Shown: positions 1-6,958, counted from the stretch's first letter. The stretch: DNA of 8,069 nt from an uncultured Paraburkholderia sp. (GCA_937917025.1 CALFSF010000380.1:1-8069), one strand, 5' to 3'. The notes: a model not told the origin generated them from the letters alone. Translations and numbers: made by a program.

Positions 1-10
1 GAAACAGAAA

Positions 11-41
11 GGCCCGTGGCAGTGATGCCGCGGGCCTTTTT
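11..41. terminator. Bidirectional rho-independent terminator downstream of purU
   Basis: Arms at 11-20 and 27-36 form a 10-bp stem around a 6-nt loop. Pairing is complete on the plus-strand RNA with one G-U wobble; on the minus-strand RNA that position is a C-A mismatch. Five T follow on the plus strand (37-41), and a T-rich tail (10 down to 1) follows on the minus strand. It lies about 55 nt past the purU stop and so probably ends purU transcription. It may also stop a convergent gene lying left of the window. Confidence 0.8.
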
Positions 42-95
42 ACTACGGTGCTGCCCTGTGTTGCAGTGCTGCCCGATGGGCGGCAGACACGCATC

Positions 96-965
96 TCAGC
101 GAAAAACCACCGTCTTGCTTCCATTCAGCACAACACGGTGCTCCACATGCCACTTCACCGCGCGCGCCAGCGTCACGCACTCGACATCGCGGCCAATCGC
201 AGTCAGTTGCTCCGGCGTCATGCTGTGATCCACGCGCTCGACTTCCTGCTCGATGATCGGACCTTCGTCGAGATCGGTCGTCACGTAGTGCGCGGTCGCG
301 CCGATCAGTTTCACGCCGCGATCGAACGCCTGGTAATAAGGCTTGGCGCCCTTGAAGCTCGGCAGGAACGAATGGTGAATATTCATCGCCCGTCCGGCCA
401 GCCGGTCGCACAGTTGCGGCGACAGGATCTGCATGTACCGTGCGAGCACGACCAGATCGGCCTGGTGTTCTTCAATCACTTCGAGCACGCGCGCTTCCTG
501 CGCGGCCTTCGCGTCGGGCGTCGAGCCCGTCAGCGGGAAATGATGGAACGGAATGTCATAGCTCGCCGCGAGCTGATAAAACTCCTTGTGGTTCGAAATG
601 ATCGCGGGAATTTCGATGCCAAGCTGGCCGGTGCGATAGCGAAACAGCAGATCGTTCAGGCAATGGCCGATCTTCGAGACCATGATCACGACGCGCGGCC
701 TCACCGATGCATCGTGCAACTCCCACTTCATGCCGAACTGTTCGGCGAGCGTCGCGAACGACATGCGCAGCGCATCCAGCCCCGGATCGCCGCCGACCTG
801 CTGGAAATGAACGCGCATGAAGAACTCGCCCGTGTGGCTGTCGCCAAACTGCGCCGAGTCGAGAATATTGCTGCCGCGCTCGAACAGAAAGCCGGACACC
901 GCATGCACGATGCCTGGCCGGTCGGCACACGACAGTTTGAGAATAAAGCTATGTTCGGTCGACAT
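96..965 (-). CDS. purU: Formyltetrahydrofolate deformylase PurU
   Basis: This cytosolic enzyme hydrolyses 10-formyl-THF to THF and formate, which balances the one-carbon pool and supplies formate for purine synthesis. The protein has 289 residues, close to the usual length. An N-terminal ACT domain (about residues 5-88, with SCADRPGIVHAVSGFL) is followed by a formyltransferase fold (about 90-289). The catalytic Asn-His-Asp set is visible: N195 and H197 in MNIHHSFLPSFKGAKPY, and D233 in DLDEGPII. The ATG at 965 is chosen over the in-frame ATG at 1001. It gives the family-typical MSTEHSFILK start and has an AGGGAG box upstream (977-982). It lies 65 nt after the Nudix gene on the same strand, so it may be the last gene of that operon or have its own promoter. 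The identification is firm; only the start is slightly open. Confidence 0.97.
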   Translation of the reverse strand: MSTEHSFILKLSCADRPGIVHAVSGFLFERGSNILDSAQFGDSHTGEFFMRVHFQQVGGDPGLDALRMSFATLAEQFGMKWELHDASVRPRVVIMVSKIGHCLNDLLFRYRTGQLGIEIPAIISNHKEFYQLAASYDIPFHHFPLTGSTPDAKAAQEARVLEVIEEHQADLVVLARYMQILSPQLCDRLAGRAMNIHHSFLPSFKGAKPYYQAFDRGVKLIGATAHYVTTDLDEGPIIEQEVERVDHSMTPEQLTAIGRDVECVTLARAVKWHVEHRVVLNGSKTVVFR

Positions 966-976
966 GACCTGGGTGA

Positions 977-982
977 CTCCCT
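977..982 (-). promoter_or_regulatory. Ribosome binding site supporting the purU start
   Basis: AGGGAG on the minus strand lies 11 nt upstream of the ATG at 965. The spacing is a little long, but it is the best purine box in the gap and it supports the 289-residue form over the 301-residue one. Confidence 0.5.
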
Positions 983-992
983 TCTTCGATCC

Positions 993-1009
993 GTAATTCA
1001 TTCAGTATC
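993..1009 (-). promoter_or_regulatory. 17-bp motif shared with the apt upstream region (copy 1)
   Basis: Minus-strand GATACTGAA-tga-ATTAC lies 27 nt before the purU ATG. The same nine and five bases, with the same 3-nt spacing, occur before apt at 3149-3165. It may be part of a promoter (GATACT or AATTAC as a -10) or a binding site for a common regulator. The similarity is seen directly; the function is inferred. Confidence 0.4.
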
Positions 1010-1030
1010 AGTATGGCAACGCGCGGCGCT

Positions 1031-1876
1031 TCAGAAAATCGCCGGGGCGAACACCGTGGCAATGCCCTCGCAAGCGTCTTCATCGATCCAGCGGCGCCGC
1101 AGCAGAACGTCGAGCGTCGCGAGGCTCGCGTCGACCGTCATCGCGCCCTCCTCGATCCAGCGCGCGACTTCGTCGATCCGCGCGAGGCGGTGCTCGCCCA
1201 CTTCGCCGTCCTGATTGCGCGGCGCGAAATCCGCCGGCAACGGCAAATCGTAGATGAACACCTGTTCGGCCTGCGTGCCTTCGGGCAACGACTGCAACAC
1301 ATGCGCGGTACGTCCCGCCACCGCGCGCGCGGCGATGTCTTCCGGAATGCCCGCTTCTTCCCAGCACTCCTTCACGATGGTTTCCTCGACACCGAAGCCC
1401 CAGCCGATGCCGCCCGCGACGACGTTATCCAGCATGCCGGGATCGGTCGCCTTCGTATCGCTGCGGCGCGCGATCCACAATTGCGGCGCGCGATCGCCAT
1501 ATTCTACGACGCCGTTCAGATGCACCGCGTACGTCATCGTCCCGAAGAAGCGCGACGCGGCCCGTTCGATATACGCGAGCGGCGGTGCGTCGAACGCGTT
1601 GCGGATCGCGTACGTCTCGTCGCGCCAGCCCGGAATGCGGCCCTCGGCGGCGAGCGCGCCGATCACCGCGCCGAGCGCCGCGCTACGCAGATCGGGCGTG
1701 TCGAATCGCGCCGACAACGTGACGCGCGCGTCGTCGATGTCGAATACATCCGGCCAGCGCGTGAGCAGCGGCACGTCGGATGTACGGATCCAGCCGACCC
1801 GCTCGTTACCGGTCCAGAACGGCATGTGGGCGCGCGCGTCGAAACGGCGCGCGGAAACGATGCATGGCAAAGTCAT
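1031..1876 (-). CDS. DUF4743 / Nudix hydrolase family protein
   Basis: This 281-residue protein has an N-terminal DUF4743-like region (about 1-115) and a Nudix domain (about 115-260). The Nudix box is at 155-177 (GGIGWG...KECWEEAGI). The metal-binding helix is kept: E170, E173 and E174. The usual Arg before it is Lys (K169), and the first Glu of GX5E is Phe (F161). Characterised eukaryotic relatives with this architecture (yeast YJR142W, the Nudix part of Tnr3) hydrolyse oxidised or toxic thiamine diphosphate analogues. Applying that substrate here is inference. The ATG at 1876 has a good AGGAG box 8 nt upstream. The start lies 18 nt after the LysE-family stop, so the two are very likely cotranscribed. 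The family is clear; the substrate is not known. Confidence 0.9.
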   Translation of the reverse strand: MTLPCIVSARRFDARAHMPFWTGNERVGWIRTSDVPLLTRWPDVFDIDDARVTLSARFDTPDLRSAALGAVIGALAAEGRIPGWRDETYAIRNAFDAPPLAYIERAASRFFGTMTYAVHLNGVVEYGDRAPQLWIARRSDTKATDPGMLDNVVAGGIGWGFGVEETIVKECWEEAGIPEDIAARAVAGRTAHVLQSLPEGTQAEQVFIYDLPLPADFAPRNQDGEVGEHRLARIDEVARWIEEGAMTVDASLATLDVLLRRRWIDEDACEGIATVFAPAIF

Positions 1877-1884
1877 GGTCGAAG

Positions 1885-1889
1885 CTCCT
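1885..1889 (-). promoter_or_regulatory. Ribosome binding site of the Nudix gene
   Basis: AGGAG on the minus strand, 8 nt before the ATG at 1876, lies inside the 18-nt gap after the upstream LysE-family gene. It fixes the start of the Nudix protein. Confidence 0.7.
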
Positions 1890-1894
1890 GCCCT

Positions 1895-2509
1895 CTAGTC
1901 GCGCAACGCGACGCGAATGCCGATCGCGATGAACGTCGCGCCGGCAAGGCGGTCGAGCCACACGCCCACGCGCGGCCGCCGACGCAGCCAGCTACCGATC
2001 ATGCCCGCACACAGGCCGAACAGCGAAAACACCACCACGGTCTGCAGCATGAACGTGGCGCCCAGTTCGAGCATCTGCAGCGTGACGTTCTGCGCGCCGT
2101 GCGGATCGACGAACTGCGGCAGGAACACGATGAAGAACAGCGTGACCTTCGGGTTCATGACGTTGCCGAGCACGCTTTGCCGGAACACCAGCCGCAACGG
2201 CTGCGGCGGCCGTTCATGTGCCGTCGCGAGACCCTGGCTGCGCAGCGCCTTGATGCCGATCCAGACCAGATACGCGGCACCGGCCAGCTTGATCGCCTGA
2301 AACGCAACCGGCGACGAGCGCAGCACGGCCGCGACGCCCAGCGCTGCAAGCGTCGTATGGAACGTGATGCCGGCGGCAAAACCCAGCGCGGCGACAACGC
2401 CTGCCGCGCGGCCTTGGGAAATACCGCGCGCGAGCACCTGCAGGTTGTCAGGACCGGGCGCCAGCGTGATCGCGATGGATGTCGCGAGAAACAGCAGGAA
2501 ATTGGGCAT
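1895..2509 (-). CDS. LysE/RhtB family amino-acid exporter
   Basis: This 204-residue inner-membrane protein has the normal length and about six hydrophobic segments of the LysE/RhtB family. The N-terminal signature TLAPGPDNLQVLARGISQG (about 15-33) and the NPKVTLFFIVFLPQFV segment (119-134) are characteristic. Members export amino acids such as homoserine, threonine, lysine or leucine by proton antiport; the substrate cannot be read from the sequence. The start at 2509 (MPNFLLFLATSIAITLAPGP) is chosen because the longer open frame upstream reads an Arg-rich, non-family sequence that overlaps apt. The ribosome site is weak. It begins 41 nt after the apt stop and ends 18 nt before the Nudix start, which suggests cotranscription. 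Confidence 0.93.
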   Translation of the reverse strand: MPNFLLFLATSIAITLAPGPDNLQVLARGISQGRAAGVVAALGFAAGITFHTTLAALGVAAVLRSSPVAFQAIKLAGAAYLVWIGIKALRSQGLATAHERPPQPLRLVFRQSVLGNVMNPKVTLFFIVFLPQFVDPHGAQNVTLQMLELGATFMLQTVVVFSLFGLCAGMIGSWLRRRPRVGVWLDRLAGATFIAIGIRVALRD

Positions 2510-2550
2510 CGTTTTTATCCAGGTGCGTTGGACGAGTACGCGACGTGCGG

Positions 2551-3129
2551 TCAGTGTCCGCCGAATTCGGTCACGGTGTAGAGCGGCAGCCCCGCTTCGC
2601 GCAGAAGCCGCGCGCCGCCAAGATCCGGCAGATCGATGATCGCCGCGCCTTCCACCACCTGCGCGCCGAGCCGTTCGAGCAGCTTCTTGCCGGCCATCAT
2701 CGTGCCGCCGGTTGCGATCAGATCGTCGATAAGCACGACGCGGTCGCCAGGGCCGCACGCGTCCTCGTGAATCTCGACGGTCGCCGTGCCATATTCGAGG
2801 TGATACGACTCCGCGACCGTCCTGTACGGCAGCTTGCCGACCTTGCGGATCGGGATGAAGCCGAGATTCAGCTCGAACGCGAGAATGGGCCCGATGATGA
2901 AACCGCGCGCGTCCAGCCCGGCGATGTAGTCGAGCTTCGCGTCGATATAGCGCAGCACGAACAGGTCGATCAGCACGCGCATCGCTTTCGGCTGCTGCAG
3001 CAACGGCGTGATGTCGCGAAACTGCACACCCGCCTGCGGCCAGTCGGGCACGGTGCGGATCTGGCTCTTCACGAACCCGGCCGCGTTCAGTGGCGCATCG
3101 GCGGGCGCGAGCGAAGTTGCGTTGGACAT
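2551..3129 (-). CDS. apt: Adenine phosphoribosyltransferase
   Basis: This cytosolic purine-salvage enzyme converts adenine and PRPP to AMP and pyrophosphate. The protein is 192 residues, slightly longer than the core family because of a 15-20-residue N-terminal extension. Visible motifs are the PRPP-binding loop VVLIDDLIATGGT (131-143), the AGLDARGFIIG segment (70-80) and the flexible loop around KVGKLPYRTV (97-106). The ATG at 3129 is preferred over the in-frame ATG at 3198: a GGAG box sits 5 nt upstream, and the extra 23 residues are not family-like. It is the first gene of the apparent apt-LysE-Nudix(-purU) run and lies 129 nt downstream of the antiporter gene on the same strand. Confidence 0.96.
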   Translation of the reverse strand: MSNATSLAPADAPLNAAGFVKSQIRTVPDWPQAGVQFRDITPLLQQPKAMRVLIDLFVLRYIDAKLDYIAGLDARGFIIGPILAFELNLGFIPIRKVGKLPYRTVAESYHLEYGTATVEIHEDACGPGDRVVLIDDLIATGGTMMAGKKLLERLGAQVVEGAAIIDLPDLGGARLLREAGLPLYTVTEFGGH

Positions 3130-3134
3130 GATGT

Positions 3135-3140
3135 CTCCAG
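3135..3140 (-). promoter_or_regulatory. Ribosome binding site supporting the apt start
   Basis: CTGGAG on the minus strand, with GGAG ending 5 nt before the ATG at 3129, supports the 192-residue form. Confidence 0.5.
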
Positions 3141-3148
3141 TATTCCGT

Positions 3149-3165
3149 GTAATAGCTTCAGTATC
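3149..3165 (-). promoter_or_regulatory. 17-bp motif shared with the purU upstream region (copy 2)
   Basis: Minus-strand GATACTGAA-gct-ATTAC lies 19 nt before the apt ATG. It matches 14 of 17 positions with the copy before purU (993-1009). It could contain a -10 (GATACT, or TATTAC at 3149-3154) or an operator. No strong -35 is seen. Confidence 0.4.
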
Positions 3166-3231
3166 GACCGCGCCCGCGGCGCTTCGGAAACCGCCCATGG
3201 CGATATGTCCGCGCGAGGCATGCGGCCGGTG

Positions 3232-3258
3232 AAAAAGGTGGAGGCTTGTTCTGGCCTC
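3232..3258 (-). terminator. Weak hairpin-plus-T-tract after the antiporter gene
   Basis: On the minus strand, directly after the antiporter stop codon, GAGGC (3258-3254) pairs with GCCTC (3245-3241) across an 8-nt loop. CACC and then five T (3236-3232) follow. The stem is only 5 bp, so termination may be partial and some readthrough into apt is possible. Confidence 0.35.
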
Positions 3259-5262
3259 TCAGGCCGCAACCGCACCCGCGCGCCGATGTTTCGACAGCCG
3301 CTCGTCCGCTTCGGCCAGCGCTTCAGGCAGGCCGCGCAGCACGACGATATCGAGCGCGCGCAGACGCGTCTGCGGATCCGGCTCGACGCCGCGAATGCCG
3401 TGCCGCCGGATCGCCGTCACTTCGACGCCAAGCTCGTAAAGCCCCAACTCCGCGAGTGTGCGGCCCACCGCGTCGGCCTTTTCGTCGACCGGCACCGATT
3501 GTAGCCGCACCTGTTCGTAGCGGTCCTCGTCGCCCTGGTCGTCGGCGCCGTGGAAATAGCCGCGCAGCAGGCTGTACCGCTCATCGCGCATCTCCTCGAC
3601 GCGCCGCACGACGCGCCGCATCGGCACGCCCATCAGCACCAGCGTGTGCGATGCCAGCATCAGGCTGCCTTCCACGATCTCCGGAATCACCTCGGTCGCG
3701 CCGGCGGCGAGCAGTTTCTCCAGGTCGGCATCGTCGACGGTCCGCACGATCACCGGCAGCGTCGGCTCGAGTTCGTGAATGTTGTTCAGCACGCGCAGCG
3801 CGGACGGCGTGTTCGCATACGTGATCGCGACCGTCGCGCAACGGTGGAGGCCGGCGGCGAGCAGCGATTCGCGCCGCCCGGCGTCGCCGAACACGACCGA
3901 TTCGCCCGCCGCCGCGGCGGCCGCCACGCGATCCGGATCGAGGTCGAGCGCGACGTACGAAAGGCCTTCGTGTTCGAGCATGCGCGCGAGATTCTGCCCC
4001 GCGCGGCCGTACCCGCAGATGATCACGTGGCCACTCTGCTTCAGGCTCTGCGTGGCGATGCGCGTCATCTGCAACGATTGCATCATCCATTCCGTCGACG
4101 ACAGGCGCAGCACGATCCGGTCCGCGTTCTGGATCAGGAACGGCGCGGCCAGCATCGACAGCAGCATCGCGGCGAGGATCGCCTGCAGCAACGTGGCGTC
4201 GACGAGATGCTTGTCGAGAATCAGGTTCAGCAGCACGAAGCCGAATTCGCCCGCCTGCGCGAGGCCGATACCCGTGCGCATCGCGACCCCGGGCGAGGCG
4301 CCGAAAAGCCGCGAGAGCGCGGTGATCATCACCATTTTCAGCAGGATCGGCCCGAGCAGAAAGCCGAGCACGATGAACGGATGGTCCCAGACCACGTGCG
4401 GGTTCAGCAGCATGCCGGTCGTCACGAAGAAGAGCCCGAGCAGCACGTCGCGAAACGGCCTGATGTCCTCTTCCACCTGATGCCGGTAAGGCGTTTCGGC
4501 GATCAGCATGCCGGCGATGAACGCGCCAAGCGCAAGCGACAGACCGAATTTCTCGGTGATGAACGCGGCGCCCAGCGTCACCAGCAGCAGGTTCAGGATG
4601 AACAGTTCCTGCGAGCGCCGCCGCGCGACCACGTTGAACCAGCGCGTCATGAAGCGCTGCCCGACGATCAGCAGCACGGCGAGCGCGATCACGATCTTCA
4701 CCGCGGCGAGACCGAGTGCTTCCATCAGATGCTTCGAATCGCTGCCGAACGCGGCGATGATGATGAGCAGCGGCACCACGGCCAGATCCTGGAACAGCAG
4801 CACGCCGAAAATATTGCGACCGTGTTCCGTTTCGATTTCGAGCCGCTCGGCGAGCATCTTGCTGACGATCGCCGTCGACGACATCGCGAGCGCGCCGCCC
4901 AGCGCCACGCTCGCCTCCCACGTGATGTGTACCCAGCGCTCCAGCACGTAGCCGAGCGCAAGCGCGACCGCGATCGTGCCGAGCACCTGTAGCAGGCCCA
5001 GCCCGAACACCAGCCGGCGCATCGAGCGCAGCTTCGCGAGCGAAAACTCCAGCCCGATCGAGAACATCAGGAACACGACGCCGAACTCGGCGAGATTCTG
5101 CGCGCCCGCGGAATCCGGCACGATCCCGAGCGCGTGCGGACCGACGAGGATGCCCGCCGTCAGATACCCGAGCATCGGCGGCAGGTTCAGATAACGGAAC
5201 ACGACAACGCCCGCCACCGAAGCCAGCAGCAGGAACAGCGTCATTTCGAGCGGGGAAATCAT
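3259..5262 (-). CDS. Kef-type monovalent cation:proton antiporter with RCK domains
   Basis: This inner-membrane CPA2-family transporter has 667 residues. About 12 hydrophobic segments fill residues 5-380 and include GVVFLMFSIGLEFS (61-74) and the LLFQDLAVVP motif (155-164). An RCK_N/TrkA-N Rossmann domain starts at about 411, with GYGRAG at 417-422 and an acidic strand end (D440, D442). An RCK_C/TrkA-C domain covers about 585-650. KefB and KefC of E. coli exchange K+ for H+ under glutathione-adduct control. Whether this member is gated the same way cannot be seen, and no KefF/KefG-like partner lies beside it. The start at 5262 (MISPLEMTLF) is chosen by family resemblance; 5244 and 5316 are in-frame alternatives and no ribosome site is strong. 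It is divergent from kdsD and upstream of apt. Confidence 0.93.
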   Translation of the reverse strand: MISPLEMTLFLLLASVAGVVVFRYLNLPPMLGYLTAGILVGPHALGIVPDSAGAQNLAEFGVVFLMFSIGLEFSLAKLRSMRRLVFGLGLLQVLGTIAVALALGYVLERWVHITWEASVALGGALAMSSTAIVSKMLAERLEIETEHGRNIFGVLLFQDLAVVPLLIIIAAFGSDSKHLMEALGLAAVKIVIALAVLLIVGQRFMTRWFNVVARRRSQELFILNLLLVTLGAAFITEKFGLSLALGAFIAGMLIAETPYRHQVEEDIRPFRDVLLGLFFVTTGMLLNPHVVWDHPFIVLGFLLGPILLKMVMITALSRLFGASPGVAMRTGIGLAQAGEFGFVLLNLILDKHLVDATLLQAILAAMLLSMLAAPFLIQNADRIVLRLSSTEWMMQSLQMTRIATQSLKQSGHVIICGYGRAGQNLARMLEHEGLSYVALDLDPDRVAAAAAAGESVVFGDAGRRESLLAAGLHRCATVAITYANTPSALRVLNNIHELEPTLPVIVRTVDDADLEKLLAAGATEVIPEIVEGSLMLASHTLVLMGVPMRRVVRRVEEMRDERYSLLRGYFHGADDQGDEDRYEQVRLQSVPVDEKADAVGRTLAELGLYELGVEVTAIRRHGIRGVEPDPQTRLRALDIVVLRGLPEALAEADERLSKHRRAGAVAA

Positions 5263-5357
5263 CGGTGAATGCGCATCGGAAAAGCGTCCTCGTTCGTCAG
5301 GAACCGCCGCGCGCAAAACGCCCGCGCGACAAGGTCAGGGGGCCCGTGAAGGCAGCG

Positions 5358-5378
5358 GCCGGGCACGTCCCGCCCGGC
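5358..5378. repeat. 7-bp perfect inverted repeat in the divergent promoter region
   Basis: GCCGGGC (5358-5364) and GCCCGGC (5372-5378) flank a 7-nt spacer. No T-run follows on either strand, so it is not a terminator. Its right arm reaches the -35 position of the kdsD promoter. It could be an operator half-site pair, or chance in GC-rich DNA. Confidence 0.3.
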
Positions 5379-5396
5379 GCGGCGAACAAACGCCTT

Positions 5397-5405
5397 TGCT
5401 ATACT
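5397..5405 (+). promoter_or_regulatory. Extended -10 promoter element for kdsD
   Basis: TGCTATACT matches the extended -10 consensus TGnTATAAT with one difference. No TTGACA-like -35 is seen at 15-18 bp upstream. Counting from the hexamer (5400-5405), +1 falls at about 5412, the A of the kdsD ATG, which would make the message leaderless. Confidence 0.6.
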
Positions 5406-5411
5406 CCGCGA

Positions 5412-6395
5412 ATGATAGCGAAAATCAATGGCGATCGGGCGCTCGCGCTCGCTCGCGACGTGCTCGACATCGAAGCGGACGCCGTGCGCGCCCTTCGCGA
5501 TCAACTCGACGACGGTTTTGTCGAGGCGATCGACTTTATCCTCAGTTGCCGTGGACGCGTCGTCGTTTCCGGCATCGGCAAATCCGGCCATGTGGCCCGC
5601 AAGCTGGCCGCGACGCTCGCGAGCACCGGCTCGCCGGCGTTCTTCGTGCATCCGGCCGAGGCGAGCCATGGCGACCTCGGCATGGTCACCGCCGAGGACG
5701 TCTTCATCGCGATGTCGAATTCCGGCGAATCCGAAGAACTCGTTTCGATCCTGCCGCTCATCAAGCGTCTCGGCGCAAAGCTGATTGCCATCACCGGCAA
5801 GCCGGCCTCGACGCTCGCGAAGCTCGCGGACGTCCACCTGAACGCCGGCGTCTCGAAAGAAGCCTGCCCGATGAATCTCGCGCCCACAGCCAGCACCACG
5901 GCCGCGCTCGCTCTCGGCGATGCGCTCGCGGTGGCCGTACTCGACGCCCGCGGCTTCGGCGCCGACGACTTCGCGCGCTCGCATCCGGGCGGCGCGCTCG
6001 GCCGGCGCCTGCTCACCTATGTGCGCGACGTCATGCGCACCGGCAGCGAAATCCCGAAGGTACCCGACAACGCCACGCTGCGCGAAGCGCTGATGCAGCT
6101 CACGGCAAAACGCATGGGCATGACGGCGATCGTCGATTCGAACGATCACGTCGAAGGCATTTTCACCGATGGCGATCTGCGGCGCGTGCTCGAACGCGCG
6201 GGCGACTTCCGCGAACTGCCGATCGCCGACGTGATGACGAAGGGCCCGCGCATGATCGGACCCGACCACCTGGCCGTCGAAGCCGTGGAACTGATGGAGC
6301 GGCACCGGATCAACCAGATGCTGGTTGTCGATGAATCCGGCAAGCTCATCGGTGCGCTCAACATGCACGACCTGTTCTCCAAGAAGGTGATCTGA
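5412..6395 (+). CDS. kdsD: D-arabinose 5-phosphate isomerase (KpsF/GutQ family)
   Basis: This enzyme interconverts ribulose 5-phosphate and arabinose 5-phosphate, the first step to Kdo for lipopolysaccharide. The 327-residue protein has a SIS domain (about 35-175) and two CBS domains (about 205-262 and 272-327), the full family architecture. Residues matching the E. coli active site (K59, E111, E152, H193) sit two positions earlier: K57 in GIGKSGH, E109 in NSGESEEL, E150 in VSKEACP and H191 in RSHPGGALG. The ATG at 5412 gives MIAKINGDRA. The frame stays open upstream to 5265, but that stretch is not family-like. No Shine-Dalgarno box precedes the ATG; a -10 element does. The stop overlaps the kdsC start by one base. 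Confidence 0.96.
   Translation: MIAKINGDRALALARDVLDIEADAVRALRDQLDDGFVEAIDFILSCRGRVVVSGIGKSGHVARKLAATLASTGSPAFFVHPAEASHGDLGMVTAEDVFIAMSNSGESEELVSILPLIKRLGAKLIAITGKPASTLAKLADVHLNAGVSKEACPMNLAPTASTTAALALGDALAVAVLDARGFGADDFARSHPGGALGRRLLTYVRDVMRTGSEIPKVPDNATLREALMQLTAKRMGMTAIVDSNDHVEGIFTDGDLRRVLERAGDFRELPIADVMTKGPRMIGPDHLAVEAVELMERHRINQMLVVDESGKLIGALNMHDLFSKKVI
6384..6390 (+). promoter_or_regulatory. Ribosome binding site of kdsC inside the kdsD 3' end
   Basis: AAGGTGA lies 4 nt before the kdsC ATG and is embedded in the last codons of kdsD (KKV). It supports coupled translation of the two genes. Confidence 0.55.
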
Positions 6396-6958
6396 TGGCC
6401 GCCGCCCCGCTTACCGCCACTGAACGCGCAAGCCGCGTGAAGCTGATGATCTTCGACGTCGACGGCGTGCTGACCGACGGTGGTCTGATGTTTACCGCCG
6501 AAGGCGACACGATGAAGGCGTTTAATTCGATGGACGGCCACGGCGCGAAACTGCTTCGCCAGGCGGGCATCGACACGGCCATCATCACGGGACGCAAATC
6601 GGGCATCGTCGCCGTGCGCGCGAAGGAACTGAAGATCACGCACCTGTATCAGGGCATCGAAAACAAGCCTGAAGCGTTCGCCGAACTGCTGAAGGCAACC
6701 GGGCTGAGCGCCGAAGAATGCGGCTACATGGGCGACGACTGGGTCGATCTCGCGGTGATGCTGAAGGTCGGCTTCGCCGCCGCGCCGGCGAATTCGCATC
6801 CGGAAGTGATCGCGCGCGCGCACTGGGTCTCCGAGGCGCGCGGCGGCCACGGCGCGGTGCGTGAAGTCTGCGACACGCTCCTGCGCGCGCAGCACAAGTA
6901 CGACGCACTGCTCGCGGCTGCCTGCGGCGGCGGTGACCAGCAGGGTCTCGTCGGATGA
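6395..6958 (+). CDS. kdsC: 3-deoxy-D-manno-octulosonate 8-phosphate phosphatase
   Basis: This HAD-superfamily phosphatase hydrolyses Kdo 8-phosphate to Kdo, and it acts in the same pathway as its upstream neighbour. The protein has 187 residues, almost the E. coli length. HAD motif I is FDVDGVLTDG (nucleophile D21, acid/base D23). Motif II is T65 in IITGR, motif III is K91, and motif IV is GDDWVD (D114, D115, D118). The C-terminal ARGGHGAVREVCD (148-160) matches the family's conserved tail. It overlaps kdsD by one base (TGATG) and lptC by four (ATGA), a tightly coupled operon. It has a short extra C-terminus rich in Ala and Gly. Confidence 0.96.
   Translation: MAAAPLTATERASRVKLMIFDVDGVLTDGGLMFTAEGDTMKAFNSMDGHGAKLLRQAGIDTAIITGRKSGIVAVRAKELKITHLYQGIENKPEAFAELLKATGLSAEECGYMGDDWVDLAVMLKVGFAAAPANSHPEVIARAHWVSEARGGHGAVREVCDTLLRAQHKYDALLAAACGGGDQQGLVG

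Noticed and set aside
48..1214. 388-codon plus-strand open frame opposite purU
   Set aside because: It is antisense to a clear purU gene and its translation is Arg/His/Ala-rich with no family pattern. GC-rich DNA gives such shadow frames.
1013..2581. 522-codon plus-strand open frame across the Nudix and LysE-family genes
   Set aside because: It lies opposite two well-supported genes and their gap. Its composition is Arg/Asp/His-heavy low-complexity, typical of the complement of GC-rich coding DNA.
3550..4992. 480-codon plus-strand open frame opposite the antiporter gene
   Set aside because: It is antisense to conserved transmembrane and RCK coding sequence and is a Gln/His/Arg-rich translation with no recognisable domain.
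5265..5411. 49-residue N-terminal extension of KdsD
   Set aside because: The frame is open, but the translation is basic and Pro-rich, unlike the family. It would cover the intergenic promoter, and the conserved start is at 5412.
5259..6368. 369-codon minus-strand open frame opposite kdsD
   Set aside because: It is the complement of a fully conserved SIS-CBS enzyme gene, with no motif and no ribosome site.
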